The notes under the pieces: generated by a model
Databases searched by the model: none
What the model was told of the DNA's origin: nothing
Seen by the model: only the letters and a program-made list of their open reading frames with translations
Part shown: one piece after another, positions 43,525 through 53,160 of the stretch
Layout of the letters: the number at the start of each line of letters is the position of its first letter
Position numbering within the stretch: position 1 is the stretch's first letter
Assembly (NCBI GenBank): GCA_023437365.1
Contig: JAEZGK010000003.1
Location: 1 to 64,000, forward strand
Origin: Bacillota bacterium
GTDB taxonomy: Bacteria > Bacillota > Clostridia > Lachnospirales > Lachnospiraceae
Direction of reading: 5' to 3'
Length of the DNA stretch: 64,000 nt
Program-made: the position numbers and the translations under genes

Positions 43525-44969
43525 AGCTGATATTCGAGAAGAGTAATCAGGGCAGAGGCTTAAGTCTGTTGCCGGATTGTGATGTTCCGGTTATCACACC
43601 CTCTCAGGCATATGCCAGAACCAAGGAGCTTCGTCTGCCGGAGGTATCGGAGACAGAGCTTTCCAGACATTATACTCAGTTGATGAAGCGCACCTTCGGT
43701 GTCAATGACGGTTTTTATCCGCTTGGTTCCTGTACGATGAAGTACAATCCGAAGATTAACGAGGATATGGCCAGGCTTCCGGGCTTTACCGGAATACATC
43801 CTTTGCAGCCTGAGCGAACGATACAAGGCTGTCTTGAGGTAATGAGTCGGGCAGAAGAAGCATTATGTGAGATCACCGGTATGGATGCCATCGATTTCTC
43901 ACCTGCGGCTGGTGCACACGGGGAATATACGGGTCTGAAGCTCATAAGGGCGTATCATCAGAATCGCCGGGATAGGAAGAGAACCAAGATCATTGTTCCA
44001 GATTCTGCCCATGGGACGAATCCGGCAAGTGCCACTATGGCAGGCTTTGAGGTAATCAATGTACCCTCTGATCAGAAAGGCCGGGTGGATTTGGAACAGC
44101 TGCGTAAAGCTGCCGGTGAAGATACGGCGGGCTTCATGCTGACCAATCCGAATACTTTGGGGATATTCGATGAAAATATCCTTGAAGTAACCAAAATTAT
44201 ACATGAAGCCGGAGGTTTGAATTATTATGACGGTGCAAATCTAAATGCTATCCTGGGAATTGCCAGACCGGGTGATATGGGTTTTGATGTGGTGCATCTC
44301 AACCTTCATAAGACCTTTTCCACACCACACGGAGGAGGCGGTCCGGGTAGTGGTCCGGTAGGCTGTAAGGAGTTTCTGATACGGTATCTGCCTTCTCCGC
44401 GGATTATTATCACGGACGGGAAATATCAGTTTGCCGATCCGTCCAAAACCAGTATCGGTCGGGTGAAAGCCTTCCATGGTAACTTCCTGGTTGTGGTAAG
44501 AGCACTTACTTATCTATTGAGCCTTGGTAGCGATGGCCTTCGTAACGCTTCGGAGAATGCAGTATTAAATGCCAACTATATGCTGCATCTCCTCGCGGAT
44601 GTCTTCGACATTCCCTTTGCTCCGCCCTGTATGCATGAGTTTGTACTTTCTCTGGAGGAACTGAAGAAGGAAAAGGAGGTTTCAGCCCTTGATTTTGCCA
44701 AGGCGCTGCTAGATTACGGCATACATCCACCGACGATGTATTTTCCTCTGATTGTCCATGAGGCTCTGATGGTGGAGCCGACGGAGACAGAGTCCAAGGA
44801 GACTCTGGAGGAGGTCGCTGTGATTTTTAAAAGGGTGTATGAGAAGGCGCTTGAGAATCCCGAGCTATTACAGCATTGTCCCCAGACAACCCCCATCGGT
44901 AGGCCGGATGAAGTAAAGGCAGCCAGAAATCCGGTGGTAAGCTACAGCTTCCCTGAAGAAACAGCTTAG
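43521..44969 (+). CDS. gcvPB: Glycine dehydrogenase (decarboxylating) subunit 2
   Basis: The 482-residue PLP subunit of split P protein carries the Schiff-base Lys264 in LNLHKTFSTPHGGGG and the start YPLGSCTMKYNPK. ATG 43521 overlaps the gcvPA stop; the longer frame back to 43446 lies within gcvPA and is not used. The catalytic region is complete. Confidence 0.96.
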   Translation: MKLIFEKSNQGRGLSLLPDCDVPVITPSQAYARTKELRLPEVSETELSRHYTQLMKRTFGVNDGFYPLGSCTMKYNPKINEDMARLPGFTGIHPLQPERTIQGCLEVMSRAEEALCEITGMDAIDFSPAAGAHGEYTGLKLIRAYHQNRRDRKRTKIIVPDSAHGTNPASATMAGFEVINVPSDQKGRVDLEQLRKAAGEDTAGFMLTNPNTLGIFDENILEVTKIIHEAGGLNYYDGANLNAILGIARPGDMGFDVVHLNLHKTFSTPHGGGGPGSGPVGCKEFLIRYLPSPRIIITDGKYQFADPSKTSIGRVKAFHGNFLVVVRALTYLLSLGSDGLRNASENAVLNANYMLHLLADVFDIPFAPPCMHEFVLSLEELKKEKEVSALDFAKALLDYGIHPPTMYFPLIVHEALMVEPTETESKETLEEVAVIFKRVYEKALENPELLQHCPQTTPIGRPDEVKAARNPVVSYSFPEETA

Positions 44970-45044
44970 GAGAGATACAGTCTTCAGAATCATGGTATGG
45001 GAGTAATACAAATTCCCAGAAAAACAGGATAGGAGAGTTCTCTA

Positions 45045-46034
45045 TTGATAGATAAGATACGTTATATTACGACGCAGGAGACCGATCCCTATCGCAACCT
45101 AGCCTTGGAAGAGTATCTTCTGAAGCAGGTCGGCGACAGGGAGGTCATCCTTTATCTCTGGCAGAATGAAAGAACAGTAGTCATCGGTAAGAATCAGAAC
45201 CCCTGGAAGGAATGCAGGATAGCCGAATTGGAAGCGGACGGAGGCAGATTGGTACGTCGTCTGTCCGGCGGAGGAGCTGTATTTCATGACCTGGGGAATC
45301 TGAATTTTACCTTTCTGGCGGGGAAAGAAAATTATGATGTGGAGCAGCAGCTGGACGTAATCCTTGGTGCTGTCAAATCTCTTGGGATACCTGCGGTAAA
45401 GTCCGGCAGGAATGATCTCACCGCTGAGGACAGAAAGTTCTCCGGCAATGCCTTCTACAGCGATGGGACCCATTGCTATCACCATGGTACAATTCTGGTG
45501 AAGGTGGATATGGAGATGCTGTCCCATTATCTGAATGTCTCCAGAGAGAAGCTGGTGACCAAAGGTGTGGAATCCGTCCGTGCAAGAGTGGTAAATCTGA
45601 CAGAGTATGCGCCATCCTTAACGATAGAACAGATGAAGCAGGAGCTGCTTCATTCCTTTGAGAAGGTGTACGGTCTAGTACCGGAGGAGCTGGAGCTGTC
45701 TGAATTACCAATTAAGAAAATCGAACTTTTGACTCATAAATTTTCCTCCTGGGAGTGGATTCTGGGAAGGCGGTTGGAATTTAACTTCTCGCTTGAAAGA
45801 AGATTTTCCTGGGGAGGCTTTGAGCTTTTGTTCATGATTAATTCCGGAAGAATAGCAGAGTGCAGAGCTTATACGGATGCCTTGGAGACAGGTTTTTTTG
45901 AACAGCTTTCCAGTACCCTGACCGGATGTGAATTTTCCTCTGCAGCAATGCTTCGGGCGCTTGAGAGAATTTCTGTGACGGAGGCCCTATGGAAAGAGGA
46001 TGTGATTAATCTGATCAGAGAAGCAGGAATCTGA
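45045..46034 (+). CDS. lplA: Lipoate-protein ligase A
   Basis: The 329-residue enzyme activates lipoate with ATP and attaches it to GcvH. The motif RRLSGGGAVFHDLGNLNF and the Lys in RNDLTAEDRKFSGNA are typical, and a C-terminal accessory domain is present. The start is TTG with AGGAG 9 bases upstream. Placement in the gcv operon makes GcvH the likely target, and lipoate scavenging rather than synthesis is implied. Confidence 0.93.
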   Translation: MIDKIRYITTQETDPYRNLALEEYLLKQVGDREVILYLWQNERTVVIGKNQNPWKECRIAELEADGGRLVRRLSGGGAVFHDLGNLNFTFLAGKENYDVEQQLDVILGAVKSLGIPAVKSGRNDLTAEDRKFSGNAFYSDGTHCYHHGTILVKVDMEMLSHYLNVSREKLVTKGVESVRARVVNLTEYAPSLTIEQMKQELLHSFEKVYGLVPEELELSELPIKKIELLTHKFSSWEWILGRRLEFNFSLERRFSWGGFELLFMINSGRIAECRAYTDALETGFFEQLSSTLTGCEFSSAAMLRALERISVTEALWKEDVINLIREAGI

Positions 46035-46063
46035 TGGTTGGAAGCATAGGAGGTAAATTGTAG

Positions 46064-47536
46064 ATGGAGCAGAAAGGAAAGCATATATCGGAGGCCTACG
46101 AACTGGTTGTGATTGGAGGGGGTCCGGGTGGATACGTTGCTGCAATCAAGGCAGCACAGTTAGGAAAGAAGACAGCCTTGATCGAATATAGGGAAATCGG
46201 AGGGACCTGCCTGAATCGAGGTTGTATCCCTACTAAGACGCTGATGCACAGTGCGCATCTCTATGAGGAGGTGCGCAGACTGGCGGAATTCGGTATTGAT
46301 ATCGGTGAGGCGAAGCTATGTACAGATAAAGTATGGGAGCGTAAGGACAGTGTCGTAGAGCGGATGAGAAACGGTGTAACTGCTCTGCTGGAAGCCAATC
46401 ATGTTACGGTATATCAGGGAAAGGCCAGGATTTTAGGTAGAAGCTGTCAGCAGGAAAGCATCAGAATCGGCATAGCCTTGCCGGACACAAAAGGAGTCAC
46501 TGATCAGATACCGCTGCGGGAACTGGAGGCGGAGAGGGTTCTGATTGCCACAGGTTCGAAACCTAGCCTTCCGAATATACCGGGGATAGAGCTTCCCGAA
46601 GTACTCACCAGTGATGAACTACTGGAGAGGAAGGAGCTATTTCCAAGATTACTTATTATTGGCGGGGGAGTAATCGGGATTGAGTTTGCCACTCTCTATC
46701 AGGAGCTTGGCTGCCGGGTTGAGATCATTGAAGCAATGGATCGTATCCTCCCGTCCATGGATAAGGAGATTTCACAAAGTTTAGCTATGAGTCTCAAGAA
46801 AAAGGGCATCCTACTTCATACGAAGTCCATGGTTCAGGAGATTAGACAGACTGCAGATGGCTCTTTAGCCTGTGCGTATATTGAGAAGGAGCAGTCGAAG
46901 GAAGCATTTGCAGATGGAATTCTTATTGCAGTCGGAAGAAGGGCTTATACAGAGGAGCTATTTACCGGGGAATGCAAGCCAGAGATGGACGGAGCTTATA
47001 TCAAGGTTAAGGACAGCTTTGAGACCGACATCCCGGGAATCTATGCCATCGGGGATGTCATCCGGGGAATGGCACTGGCACATACAGCTTCCGCACAGGG
47101 AATTGCTGCGGTAGAAGGGATGTTTGGTCAGGAGCTTACAGTAAAGCTGTCAGCCATTCCATCCTGTGTCTATACGACTCCGGAGATAGCCCTGGTAGGC
47201 TTAAGTGAGGAGAAAGCAGCAGAAGCGGGATATGAAGTTAAAATTGGAAAATATCCTATGCTTGGCAATGGCAAGACCCTTCTGTCCGCTGGTGACAGAG
47301 GCTTCATTAAGCTGATTACTGACGCAGCTTCGGATCGTCTTCTGGGAGCGGTACTCTTGTGTGACCGTGCTACAGATATGATCAGTGAACTTACGATGGC
47401 AATTGTAAATGAACTGACTGTAAAGGATATGAAAGCTGTAATCAGGCCCCATCCTACCTATAGTGAAGGAATCACAGAAGCACTGGAGGATATACACGGA
47501 CAATCAATTCATTTGATGCCCCGCGAAAAACGGTAG
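46064..47536 (+). CDS. lpdA: Dihydrolipoyl dehydrogenase (glycine system L protein)
   Basis: The 490-residue flavoprotein reoxidises dihydrolipoyl-GcvH with NAD. The redox pair is Cys49/Cys54 in GGTCLNRGCIPTK, FAD motif GGGPGGYVAAIKAAQ is at 18-32, the NAD motif GGGVIGIEFA is mid-protein, and the C-terminal His-Glu pair HPTYSE is at the interface. It is the last gene of the riboswitch-controlled operon. A weak hairpin (CATAGG/CCTATG, then T6) lies at about 47585-47625. Confidence 0.95.
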   Translation: MEQKGKHISEAYELVVIGGGPGGYVAAIKAAQLGKKTALIEYREIGGTCLNRGCIPTKTLMHSAHLYEEVRRLAEFGIDIGEAKLCTDKVWERKDSVVERMRNGVTALLEANHVTVYQGKARILGRSCQQESIRIGIALPDTKGVTDQIPLRELEAERVLIATGSKPSLPNIPGIELPEVLTSDELLERKELFPRLLIIGGGVIGIEFATLYQELGCRVEIIEAMDRILPSMDKEISQSLAMSLKKKGILLHTKSMVQEIRQTADGSLACAYIEKEQSKEAFADGILIAVGRRAYTEELFTGECKPEMDGAYIKVKDSFETDIPGIYAIGDVIRGMALAHTASAQGIAAVEGMFGQELTVKLSAIPSCVYTTPEIALVGLSEEKAAEAGYEVKIGKYPMLGNGKTLLSAGDRGFIKLITDAASDRLLGAVLLCDRATDMISELTMAIVNELTVKDMKAVIRPHPTYSEGITEALEDIHGQSIHLMPREKR

Positions 47537-47681
47537 CCTACCGACCTGATGTGTTCTACGAAGCTGTTATTCGGTGATTTCATTCATAGGTGTGCTCCTA
47601 TGGGCTTTGGTAATTTTTTCTGTCTAAATTTCGGTATTACATGATATCTGTACTCTATCAAGCCGGAACGATGCGGGACGA

Positions 47682-47715
47682 TAGGGTTTTATGTAGGGTT
47701 TTATGTAGGGTTTTA
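47682..47715. repeat. Three-copy 12-bp tandem repeat
   Basis: TAGGGTTTTATG occurs nearly three times, in the gap between lpdA and the isochorismatase-like gene. Confidence 0.8.
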
Positions 47716-47795
47716 CAGATTGAAACAGCTTGGCAGGAATGATATAATTGGTGGTTGTAATTAAGAAATTAGGCAGTTAGGAAAGGATAAGGACA

Positions 47796-48341
47796 ATGAG
47801 AATACTTGCTGAAGATACTATGGCACTGATCGTAGACTACCAGGAGCGGTTGGTTCCTGTGATTGATCGGAACGAAGAGCTGCTGCACCATACACAGATT
47901 TTGATGAAAGGCTTACAGGTACTTGGAATTCCCATGCTGGTAACCCAACAATATACCAAAGGGATAGGCGGGACTGTGCCCGAGCTGGCAGAGGTTTTGG
48001 GTGAGGGCTTTACCTATGAGGACAAGGTTAGCTTCAGCTGTGCCGGGGATGAGACCATTCTAGGAAAAATCAAAGCGTTCGGTAAGAAGAATATTATAGT
48101 CTGCGGAATCGAAGCCCATATCTGCGTGCTTCAGACTGTGATCGATTTAATCGCACTCGGATATCAGGTGGTTCTTGTGGAAGACTGTGTGGGCTCAAGA
48201 AGAGAGAATGACCGTAAGGTCGGGATCAAGCGTGCGATCAAAGAAGGCGCCATCCCTACAACCTATGAGGCTATCCTTTTTGAGCTGACTAAAGTTGCGA
48301 AGACAGATACCTTCAAGGAAATATCAAGACTGATCAAATAG
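47796..48341 (+). CDS. Isochorismatase-family cysteine hydrolase
   Basis: The 181-residue protein shows the triad of the family: Asp14 (LIVDYQERL), Lys77 (YEDKVSFS) and Cys110 (CGIEAHICVLQT), with a cis-peptide-type GIEAHIC. It resembles the YcaC/isochorismatase-like hydrolases of unknown substrate rather than true nicotinamidases, since no metal-binding DxHxxxxxH motif is seen. It stands alone. Confidence 0.87.
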   Translation: MRILAEDTMALIVDYQERLVPVIDRNEELLHHTQILMKGLQVLGIPMLVTQQYTKGIGGTVPELAEVLGEGFTYEDKVSFSCAGDETILGKIKAFGKKNIIVCGIEAHICVLQTVIDLIALGYQVVLVEDCVGSRRENDRKVGIKRAIKEGAIPTTYEAILFELTKVAKTDTFKEISRLIK

Positions 48342-48365
48342 ATTAAGACTGTGTGAAACATCAAT

Positions 48366-48415
48366 CATTATCGGTCATTATCGGACATTATCGGTCATTA
48401 TCGGTCATTATCGGT
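48366..48415. repeat. Five-copy 10-bp tandem repeat
   Basis: CATTATCGGT (one copy CATTATCGGA) occurs five times head to tail, between the hydrolase stop and the radical SAM gene. Confidence 0.92.
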
Positions 48416-48519
48416 CATTTGCTTTCAACTACGAACAAATGTTTGAATATGCATTGACTTTTAAAAGTATCTTTGATAAAATAATACCAGAACAAATGTT
48501 TGATAACGGGAGTGAAGGT

Positions 48520-49962
48520 ATGGTAATTCAGGAGAATATGTCAATACAGAGAAAGCTGGAGGTATTGTCAGATGCGGCAAAGTATGATGTGGCTTGTACC
48601 TCCAGTGGAGTAGACCGTAAGGGAGATAAGAATTCCATGGGCAACAGTCTGGCCTGTGGTATCTGCCATAGCTTCTCCAATGACGGCAGATGTATTTCAC
48701 TGTTAAAGGTGCTATATACCAACGAATGTATCTTTGACTGTAAATACTGTATCAACAGAGCATCGAATGATATTGTCCGTGCGTCCTTTACTCCCCAGGA
48801 GATAGCAGAGCTGACGATGGAATTCTATCGGAGAAATTATATTGAAGGATTATTCTTAAGCTCGGGTATTCTGGTCAGTCCGAATTACACCATGGAATTG
48901 ATCCTGGAAGCATTAAGACTGCTTCGGGAGGTTCATCGCTTCAACGGATATATCCACTGTAAAGCAATTCCGGGAGCAGATCCCCAACTAATCGAGATGC
49001 TGGGTTGGTATACGGACCGTATGAGTGTTAATCTGGAACTGCCTACAGCGGAAAGCCTCAAGGATTTGGCACCACACAAGAACCGAAAAAATATCCTGAA
49101 GCCAATTCGCCAGATCCAGCTTGGCAGGAAGAATAACCGGGAATTTCTCGGACTTCCGGATTTTCAGGCTCAGCCGAAGCCGCTTTTGACAGCCCGGGAA
49201 GATCACGATATTCAGGAGATTGTGACTTCGACCACCGGCAATGTTCCTGCGTTACTTAAGCCCGCGGGAAGCCGTCGCTTCGTCCCGGCAGGTCAGAGTA
49301 CACAGATGATCATAGGAGCTACGCAGGAAAGCGATTATCAGATTATGTCCGTGGCTGAGGCGCTTTATGATAACTTTGATTTAAAGAGAGTATTCTATTC
49401 TGCCTTCATGAACGTGAATCAAGACAGCCGTCTTCCTTCCACTGAGAGTGGACCTCCGCTGCTTCGGGAGCATCGATTGTATCAGGCAGATTGGTTGCTT
49501 CGTTTTTACGGATTTCAGACAAATGAGCTGCTGGATGAGCGTCATCCGAATTTTAATGTCTTGTTGGACCCGAAATGTGATTGGGCGCTTCGCCATCTGG
49601 AACTATATCCGGTGGAGGTGAACAGGGCGGATTATTATACACTGCTTCGGGTCCCCGGAATCGGGACCAATTCTGCACAGAGGATCATTGCTGCCAGAAA
49701 AAGCGCGGTATTGGATTTTAAAGACCTTAAGCGAATGGGAATTGTTTTGAAGCGTGCAGTTTATTTTATCACCTGCAACGGAAGAATGATGTATCAGATT
49801 CGTATCGAAGAGAATTTTATTACCCGGCAGTTGGTAGCCTTGAAGGATCAACTTCCTCTGGGGGTGGAAAAGGACATCACCTATCAGCAGCTTTCTCTTT
49901 TTGATGATGTTAGCTTTACCCCCGAGCCAAAGCAGGCAATTTTGTTGGCTTCCGGTGTATGA
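48520..49962 (+). CDS. DNA modification/repair radical SAM protein (TIGR03916 type)
   Basis: The 480-residue protein is started at ATG 48520 (GGGAG 7 bases upstream); ATG 48538 with AGGAG is an alternative and an upstream extension to 48439 lacks support. The radical SAM cluster motif is Cys70-x3-Cys74-x2-Cys77 (NECIFDCKYC), and the C-terminus has a helix-hairpin-helix DNA-binding motif (LLRVPGIGTNSAQRI). It is always paired with a TIGR03915 partner, as here. The joint role is presumed to be in DNA repair or modification. Confidence 0.9.
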   Translation: MVIQENMSIQRKLEVLSDAAKYDVACTSSGVDRKGDKNSMGNSLACGICHSFSNDGRCISLLKVLYTNECIFDCKYCINRASNDIVRASFTPQEIAELTMEFYRRNYIEGLFLSSGILVSPNYTMELILEALRLLREVHRFNGYIHCKAIPGADPQLIEMLGWYTDRMSVNLELPTAESLKDLAPHKNRKNILKPIRQIQLGRKNNREFLGLPDFQAQPKPLLTAREDHDIQEIVTSTTGNVPALLKPAGSRRFVPAGQSTQMIIGATQESDYQIMSVAEALYDNFDLKRVFYSAFMNVNQDSRLPSTESGPPLLREHRLYQADWLLRFYGFQTNELLDERHPNFNVLLDPKCDWALRHLELYPVEVNRADYYTLLRVPGIGTNSAQRIIAARKSAVLDFKDLKRMGIVLKRAVYFITCNGRMMYQIRIEENFITRQLVALKDQLPLGVEKDITYQQLSLFDDVSFTPEPKQAILLASGV

Positions 49963-50010
49963 GCACGGTTTATGCCGGGGATGAGATGTAGTATTGGGAG
50001 TTGATTTCAA

Positions 50011-50805
50011 ATGGAGACTAAGAAAATATACCTTTGCGATGACAGTATAGACGGGATTTTCACTGCTGTTTATCAAGCCTGGAGTTCAAGGCTTGGACAT
50101 GCCAATATTAAGATCGAAGAAAAATGTGAGGGCAGTAAATATTCTAATATTGAGCTGTTTGCTGAATACGCGGTTGTGGATACGGATCTTGAGCTGTCAG
50201 TGAAGGTGGGGAAAGCAATCAGAAGCAAGATATCGGACGAGGCTTATGAGATGGTTTGCCATGTTGCTCTTTCCGATTATACTGGTAAAGCAGATTTGAT
50301 TTATCGCTTTTTGATCCTCGGCTTCGCCATCGGTCCTTCCATCGTAGAGCATATGAGCAATGAGGTGGTTAGCCGGATGAGCAAAGTCAATAAAAACGTA
50401 TGGAATGAGTACCATCATTTGATGGGGTTTGTACGTTTTTCTGAACAAGCCAACGGATTGCTGACTTCGATTATCCATCCAAAGAATAATGTACTTACGA
50501 TATTGGCTCCGCATTTTGCAGACCGGTTACCGCAGGAACGGTTTTTAATCTATGATGGTAATCGAAAGCTAGCCGCGCTCCATCTGCCGGGAACCCCTTG
50601 GATTTTAGCTGAGATACCTGAACTGGATCAGGATCGTGTCAGGGAGGTGTCCGGCCTGGAGGACCAATACCGTGAATTATGGCTGACTTTTTTTGATCAT
50701 ATTTCAATTAAGGAACGCGAAAATTATCGATTACAGAGGAATAATCTTCCGCTTCGTTTTCGTAATGATATTACAGAGTTTAATCGCTTTTATGAAAATA
50801 AGTAA
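50011..50805 (+). CDS. TIGR03915 family putative DNA repair protein
   Basis: The 264-residue protein starts IYLCDDSIDGIFTAVYQAW, typical of the family that partners the TIGR03916 radical SAM protein. It follows that gene by 48 bases. It resembles the uracil-DNA-glycosylase-associated family of unknown activity, with FYENK at the C-terminus. GGGAG lies upstream of the ATG. Confidence 0.88.
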   Translation: METKKIYLCDDSIDGIFTAVYQAWSSRLGHANIKIEEKCEGSKYSNIELFAEYAVVDTDLELSVKVGKAIRSKISDEAYEMVCHVALSDYTGKADLIYRFLILGFAIGPSIVEHMSNEVVSRMSKVNKNVWNEYHHLMGFVRFSEQANGLLTSIIHPKNNVLTILAPHFADRLPQERFLIYDGNRKLAALHLPGTPWILAEIPELDQDRVREVSGLEDQYRELWLTFFDHISIKERENYRLQRNNLPLRFRNDITEFNRFYENK

Positions 50806-50881
50806 TTTTTGAAGTGAATAAATCAATTGAACTGAGAGATACTATTCCTGTAAAATTGATAATTTTATAGGAGGAGTAGCG

Positions 50882-51337
50882 ATGAAAAAGAAATTTCTAA
50901 TATTATTAGGTGTATGCAGCTTTGTTGTATTTGCCTTCTGTGCATGTGCTGCAGGAACCAATAAAAACGGTACCGGTACAAATAATACTGTAACTAAAAC
51001 CCCTACAACAACGAACGGCACTGGTACAGGAACGACGTCGGGAACGACTTCGGGTACAACTTCGGGCACAACTTCCGGAACCACAGGTAATGGTACGGGA
51101 ACAACCGGAGGAACCACAAGCGGAACCACTAACGGTACAGGAACAGGAACCACTAACGGTACAGGAACAGGAACCACAAGCGGTACAGGAACAGGAACCG
51201 GTACGGGAACAGGAACCGGTACGGGAACAGGAACCGGAACTGGTACGGGAACAACCGGAGGAACTACAAACGGTACAACAGGTGGCACTACAAGCGGAAC
51301 CACCGGCGGAACCACCGGAGGTACAGGTACTCGCTAA
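50882..51337 (+). CDS. Thr-Gly repeat lipoprotein-like secreted protein
   Basis: The 151-residue protein has a signal peptide of 18-21 residues ending in Cys20/Cys22, a likely but non-canonical lipidation site. The remaining 120 residues consist almost only of Thr, Gly, Ser and Asn in repeats such as NGTGTGTT and SGTTSGTT. DNA across 51000-51320 is correspondingly repetitive, mainly GGAACAGGAACC-like units. GGAGGAGTAGCG precedes the ATG. The antisense frames are artefacts of the repeat. It may be a cell-wall spacer or a flexible surface tract; no known domain is present. Confidence 0.75.
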   Translation: MKKKFLILLGVCSFVVFAFCACAAGTNKNGTGTNNTVTKTPTTTNGTGTGTTSGTTSGTTSGTTSGTTGNGTGTTGGTTSGTTNGTGTGTTNGTGTGTTSGTGTGTGTGTGTGTGTGTGTGTGTTGGTTNGTTGGTTSGTTGGTTGGTGTR

Positions 51338-51354
51338 ACTTTATTTCAATAATG

Positions 51355-51400
51355 GAAGTACAGAATGAGATAGATAACTCAAACTGTACTTCTTATTTTA
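51355..51400. terminator. Bidirectional terminator between lipoprotein and fur-family genes
   Basis: GAAGTACAG pairs with CTGTACTTC across a 20-base loop, with T-rich flanks on the plus strand. Confidence 0.65.
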
Positions 51401-51404
51401 TCTT

Positions 51405-51809
51405 TTATTCCGAATTATGATTTCTCGCACACGTTTTACACAGACCGGTAATCTGAATCTGATGCTCCCTGATAATAAAACCTTCTTCTTCCATGGCATC
51501 CTTAAGAGCATGTATGGGGCAGGATGGGAGATCAAATACCTTCTTGCAGTCATCACAGATAACAAAATGCTTATGTTCATTTTTATCTGTTTTGATTCGA
51601 TAGAATATCTCATTGTCATTCAGATGATATTTATCGATCAGATTTTGACCGAGCAGAGCATCTATGGTTCTGTAAATAGTAGACTTGGCAATCTTAGGAA
51701 TAGTAAGCACAACCTGAAGATAGATTTCATTAATTGACATTGGGCGGTCTGAATCTCTTAATATACTTAAAATCAGCTGTTTCTGCTTTGTGTTTCTCTG
51801 GCTGTCCAT
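51405..51809 (-). CDS. Fur family regulator
   Basis: The 134-residue protein has a winged HTH (MSINEIYLQVV, then IAKSTIYRTIDALL) and a C-terminal metal-binding domain with CDDC and CKTC zinc pairs and the HKHFVICDDC histidines. It could be Fur, Zur or PerR; the sequence alone does not decide. It is near the left of a minus-strand pair with the HAD-GNAT gene. Confidence 0.88.
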   Translation of the reverse strand: MDSQRNTKQKQLILSILRDSDRPMSINEIYLQVVLTIPKIAKSTIYRTIDALLGQNLIDKYHLNDNEIFYRIKTDKNEHKHFVICDDCKKVFDLPSCPIHALKDAMEEEGFIIREHQIQITGLCKTCARNHNSE

Positions 51810-51841
51810 GATTACTCCTTTCCTTCAGATGCTAAGTAAGT

Positions 51842-53020
51842 TTATCCGAGGATTTCATAACGATAGAATTTTTTTTGGTTCTTTATGTATTCCCCGACCT
51901 TATTCATACCGACACGCTCTGCCAGATGAAGGGAAGGGGTATTTTCCGGTGCAATAAAAGCAGTGATCTTTGGGATAGCAAGCTCCTTCAGACAATAGTT
52001 AATAGTTGCAGCTACTATTTCTCGTCCATACCCATTTCTCTGATATGCAGGATCAATCAGGTAACCCAGTTCATAGACTGACTCCTTGTCTAGCTCCTTA
52101 AATTCTATACCGCAGCGTCCAATTAGGCAATTATTATCTTTAAGATATACTCCCCATAAACCAAAGTCGTAAAAGGGATATATATTTTTTATATAAGCGC
52201 TTAGCTTCTCCTGCTCCACAGACGGATCGGCGCTAAATTCCTCAAGAAAGTTACTGACTTCAGGTTTGATACAGATGGCAAACAGACTGTCAGCATCTTT
52301 CAGGCTCAGTTCTCTCAGGATACATTGCTTCGTTGACAGGATGGTTACCGGTTCCATATGGGCACGTTGATAAACACGAAGCAAAAATGCGTAATCCACT
52401 TCTTCAAAGCCTTCTACCAGCATAGCTGCCTTACTTAAGTCCTGATTACCGGAATTTGGATTGACGAAACCTATAGAAGTGATGCCGGCGGCAGCTGCTG
52501 CTGTCACTCCATGGCAGGAATCTTCGATTACAAGACATTCTACAGGCTCCACACCCAATTGCTTAGCGGCAGCTAAAAAGATATCCGGTGCGGGTTTGGG
52601 ATGTTTCATATTCATTCCTGATATGTAACCGTCAAAGATCTCATTGATACCAAGACTATTCATAACGCTTGCTATTGCAGCTGCCGATGAGGAGGAAGCA
52701 ATAATCAGCTTCATTCCGTTTTTGTGTAAATCCCACATGAGGTCCGTAATATGGGGAATGACCGGATAACCCTCCGTTTGGAACAGAGTTTCCTTTGCCT
52801 CCTCGTTTGCTTTTGCTAATTCCTCTATTGTAATAGAAAGATTGAAATCCTCTATCATTGTTCGGCACATGACCGGAGTGCTGGTTCCTATGAAATTATA
52901 AGCGTACTCTATCTGAATTGAAATATTATATTTTTCTAATGCAAGAACAGCAGCTTTGGCATGCTGGGGCTCACTGTCGATGATGACACCGTCCATATCA
53001 AAAATGATTGCTTTAAGCAA
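51842..53020 (-). CDS. HAD hydrolase-GNAT acetyltransferase fusion
   Basis: The 392-residue protein starts at TTG 53020, which has GGAGGG 8 bases upstream; the longer frame to 53131 has no such signal. The N-terminal half (1-215) is a HAD-superfamily phosphatase/phosphoglucomutase-like domain with DMDGVIIDSEP, SSSSA and KPAPDIFLAAA. The C-terminal half (225-392) is a RimJ/RimL-type GNAT domain with YQRNGYGREIVAATI and NTPSLHLAERVGM. Fusions of these two are unusual. The combined role is unknown, possibly modification of a small phosphorylated metabolite. Confidence 0.85.
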   Translation of the reverse strand: MLKAIIFDMDGVIIDSEPQHAKAAVLALEKYNISIQIEYAYNFIGTSTPVMCRTMIEDFNLSITIEELAKANEEAKETLFQTEGYPVIPHITDLMWDLHKNGMKLIIASSSSAAAIASVMNSLGINEIFDGYISGMNMKHPKPAPDIFLAAAKQLGVEPVECLVIEDSCHGVTAAAAAGITSIGFVNPNSGNQDLSKAAMLVEGFEEVDYAFLLRVYQRAHMEPVTILSTKQCILRELSLKDADSLFAICIKPEVSNFLEEFSADPSVEQEKLSAYIKNIYPFYDFGLWGVYLKDNNCLIGRCGIEFKELDKESVYELGYLIDPAYQRNGYGREIVAATINYCLKELAIPKITAFIAPENTPSLHLAERVGMNKVGEYIKNQKKFYRYEILG

Positions 53021-53160
53021 GTTGTAACCCTCCGAATATTTTTTATTAGTATACAACTTTTGGGACATCCTTTCAATCATCAAATCAGGCATTGTAAAGC
53101 AATTTCGGAAAAGACGGAATTTTAGTTGCACACCATTGATAGGAATTGTTATAATATACC

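Noticed and set aside
50842..51315. Minus-strand frame of 157 residues made of Val-Pro repeats
   Set aside because: It is the exact antisense of the Thr-Gly repeat gene, has no ribosome site, and its repeats follow from the sense-strand units.
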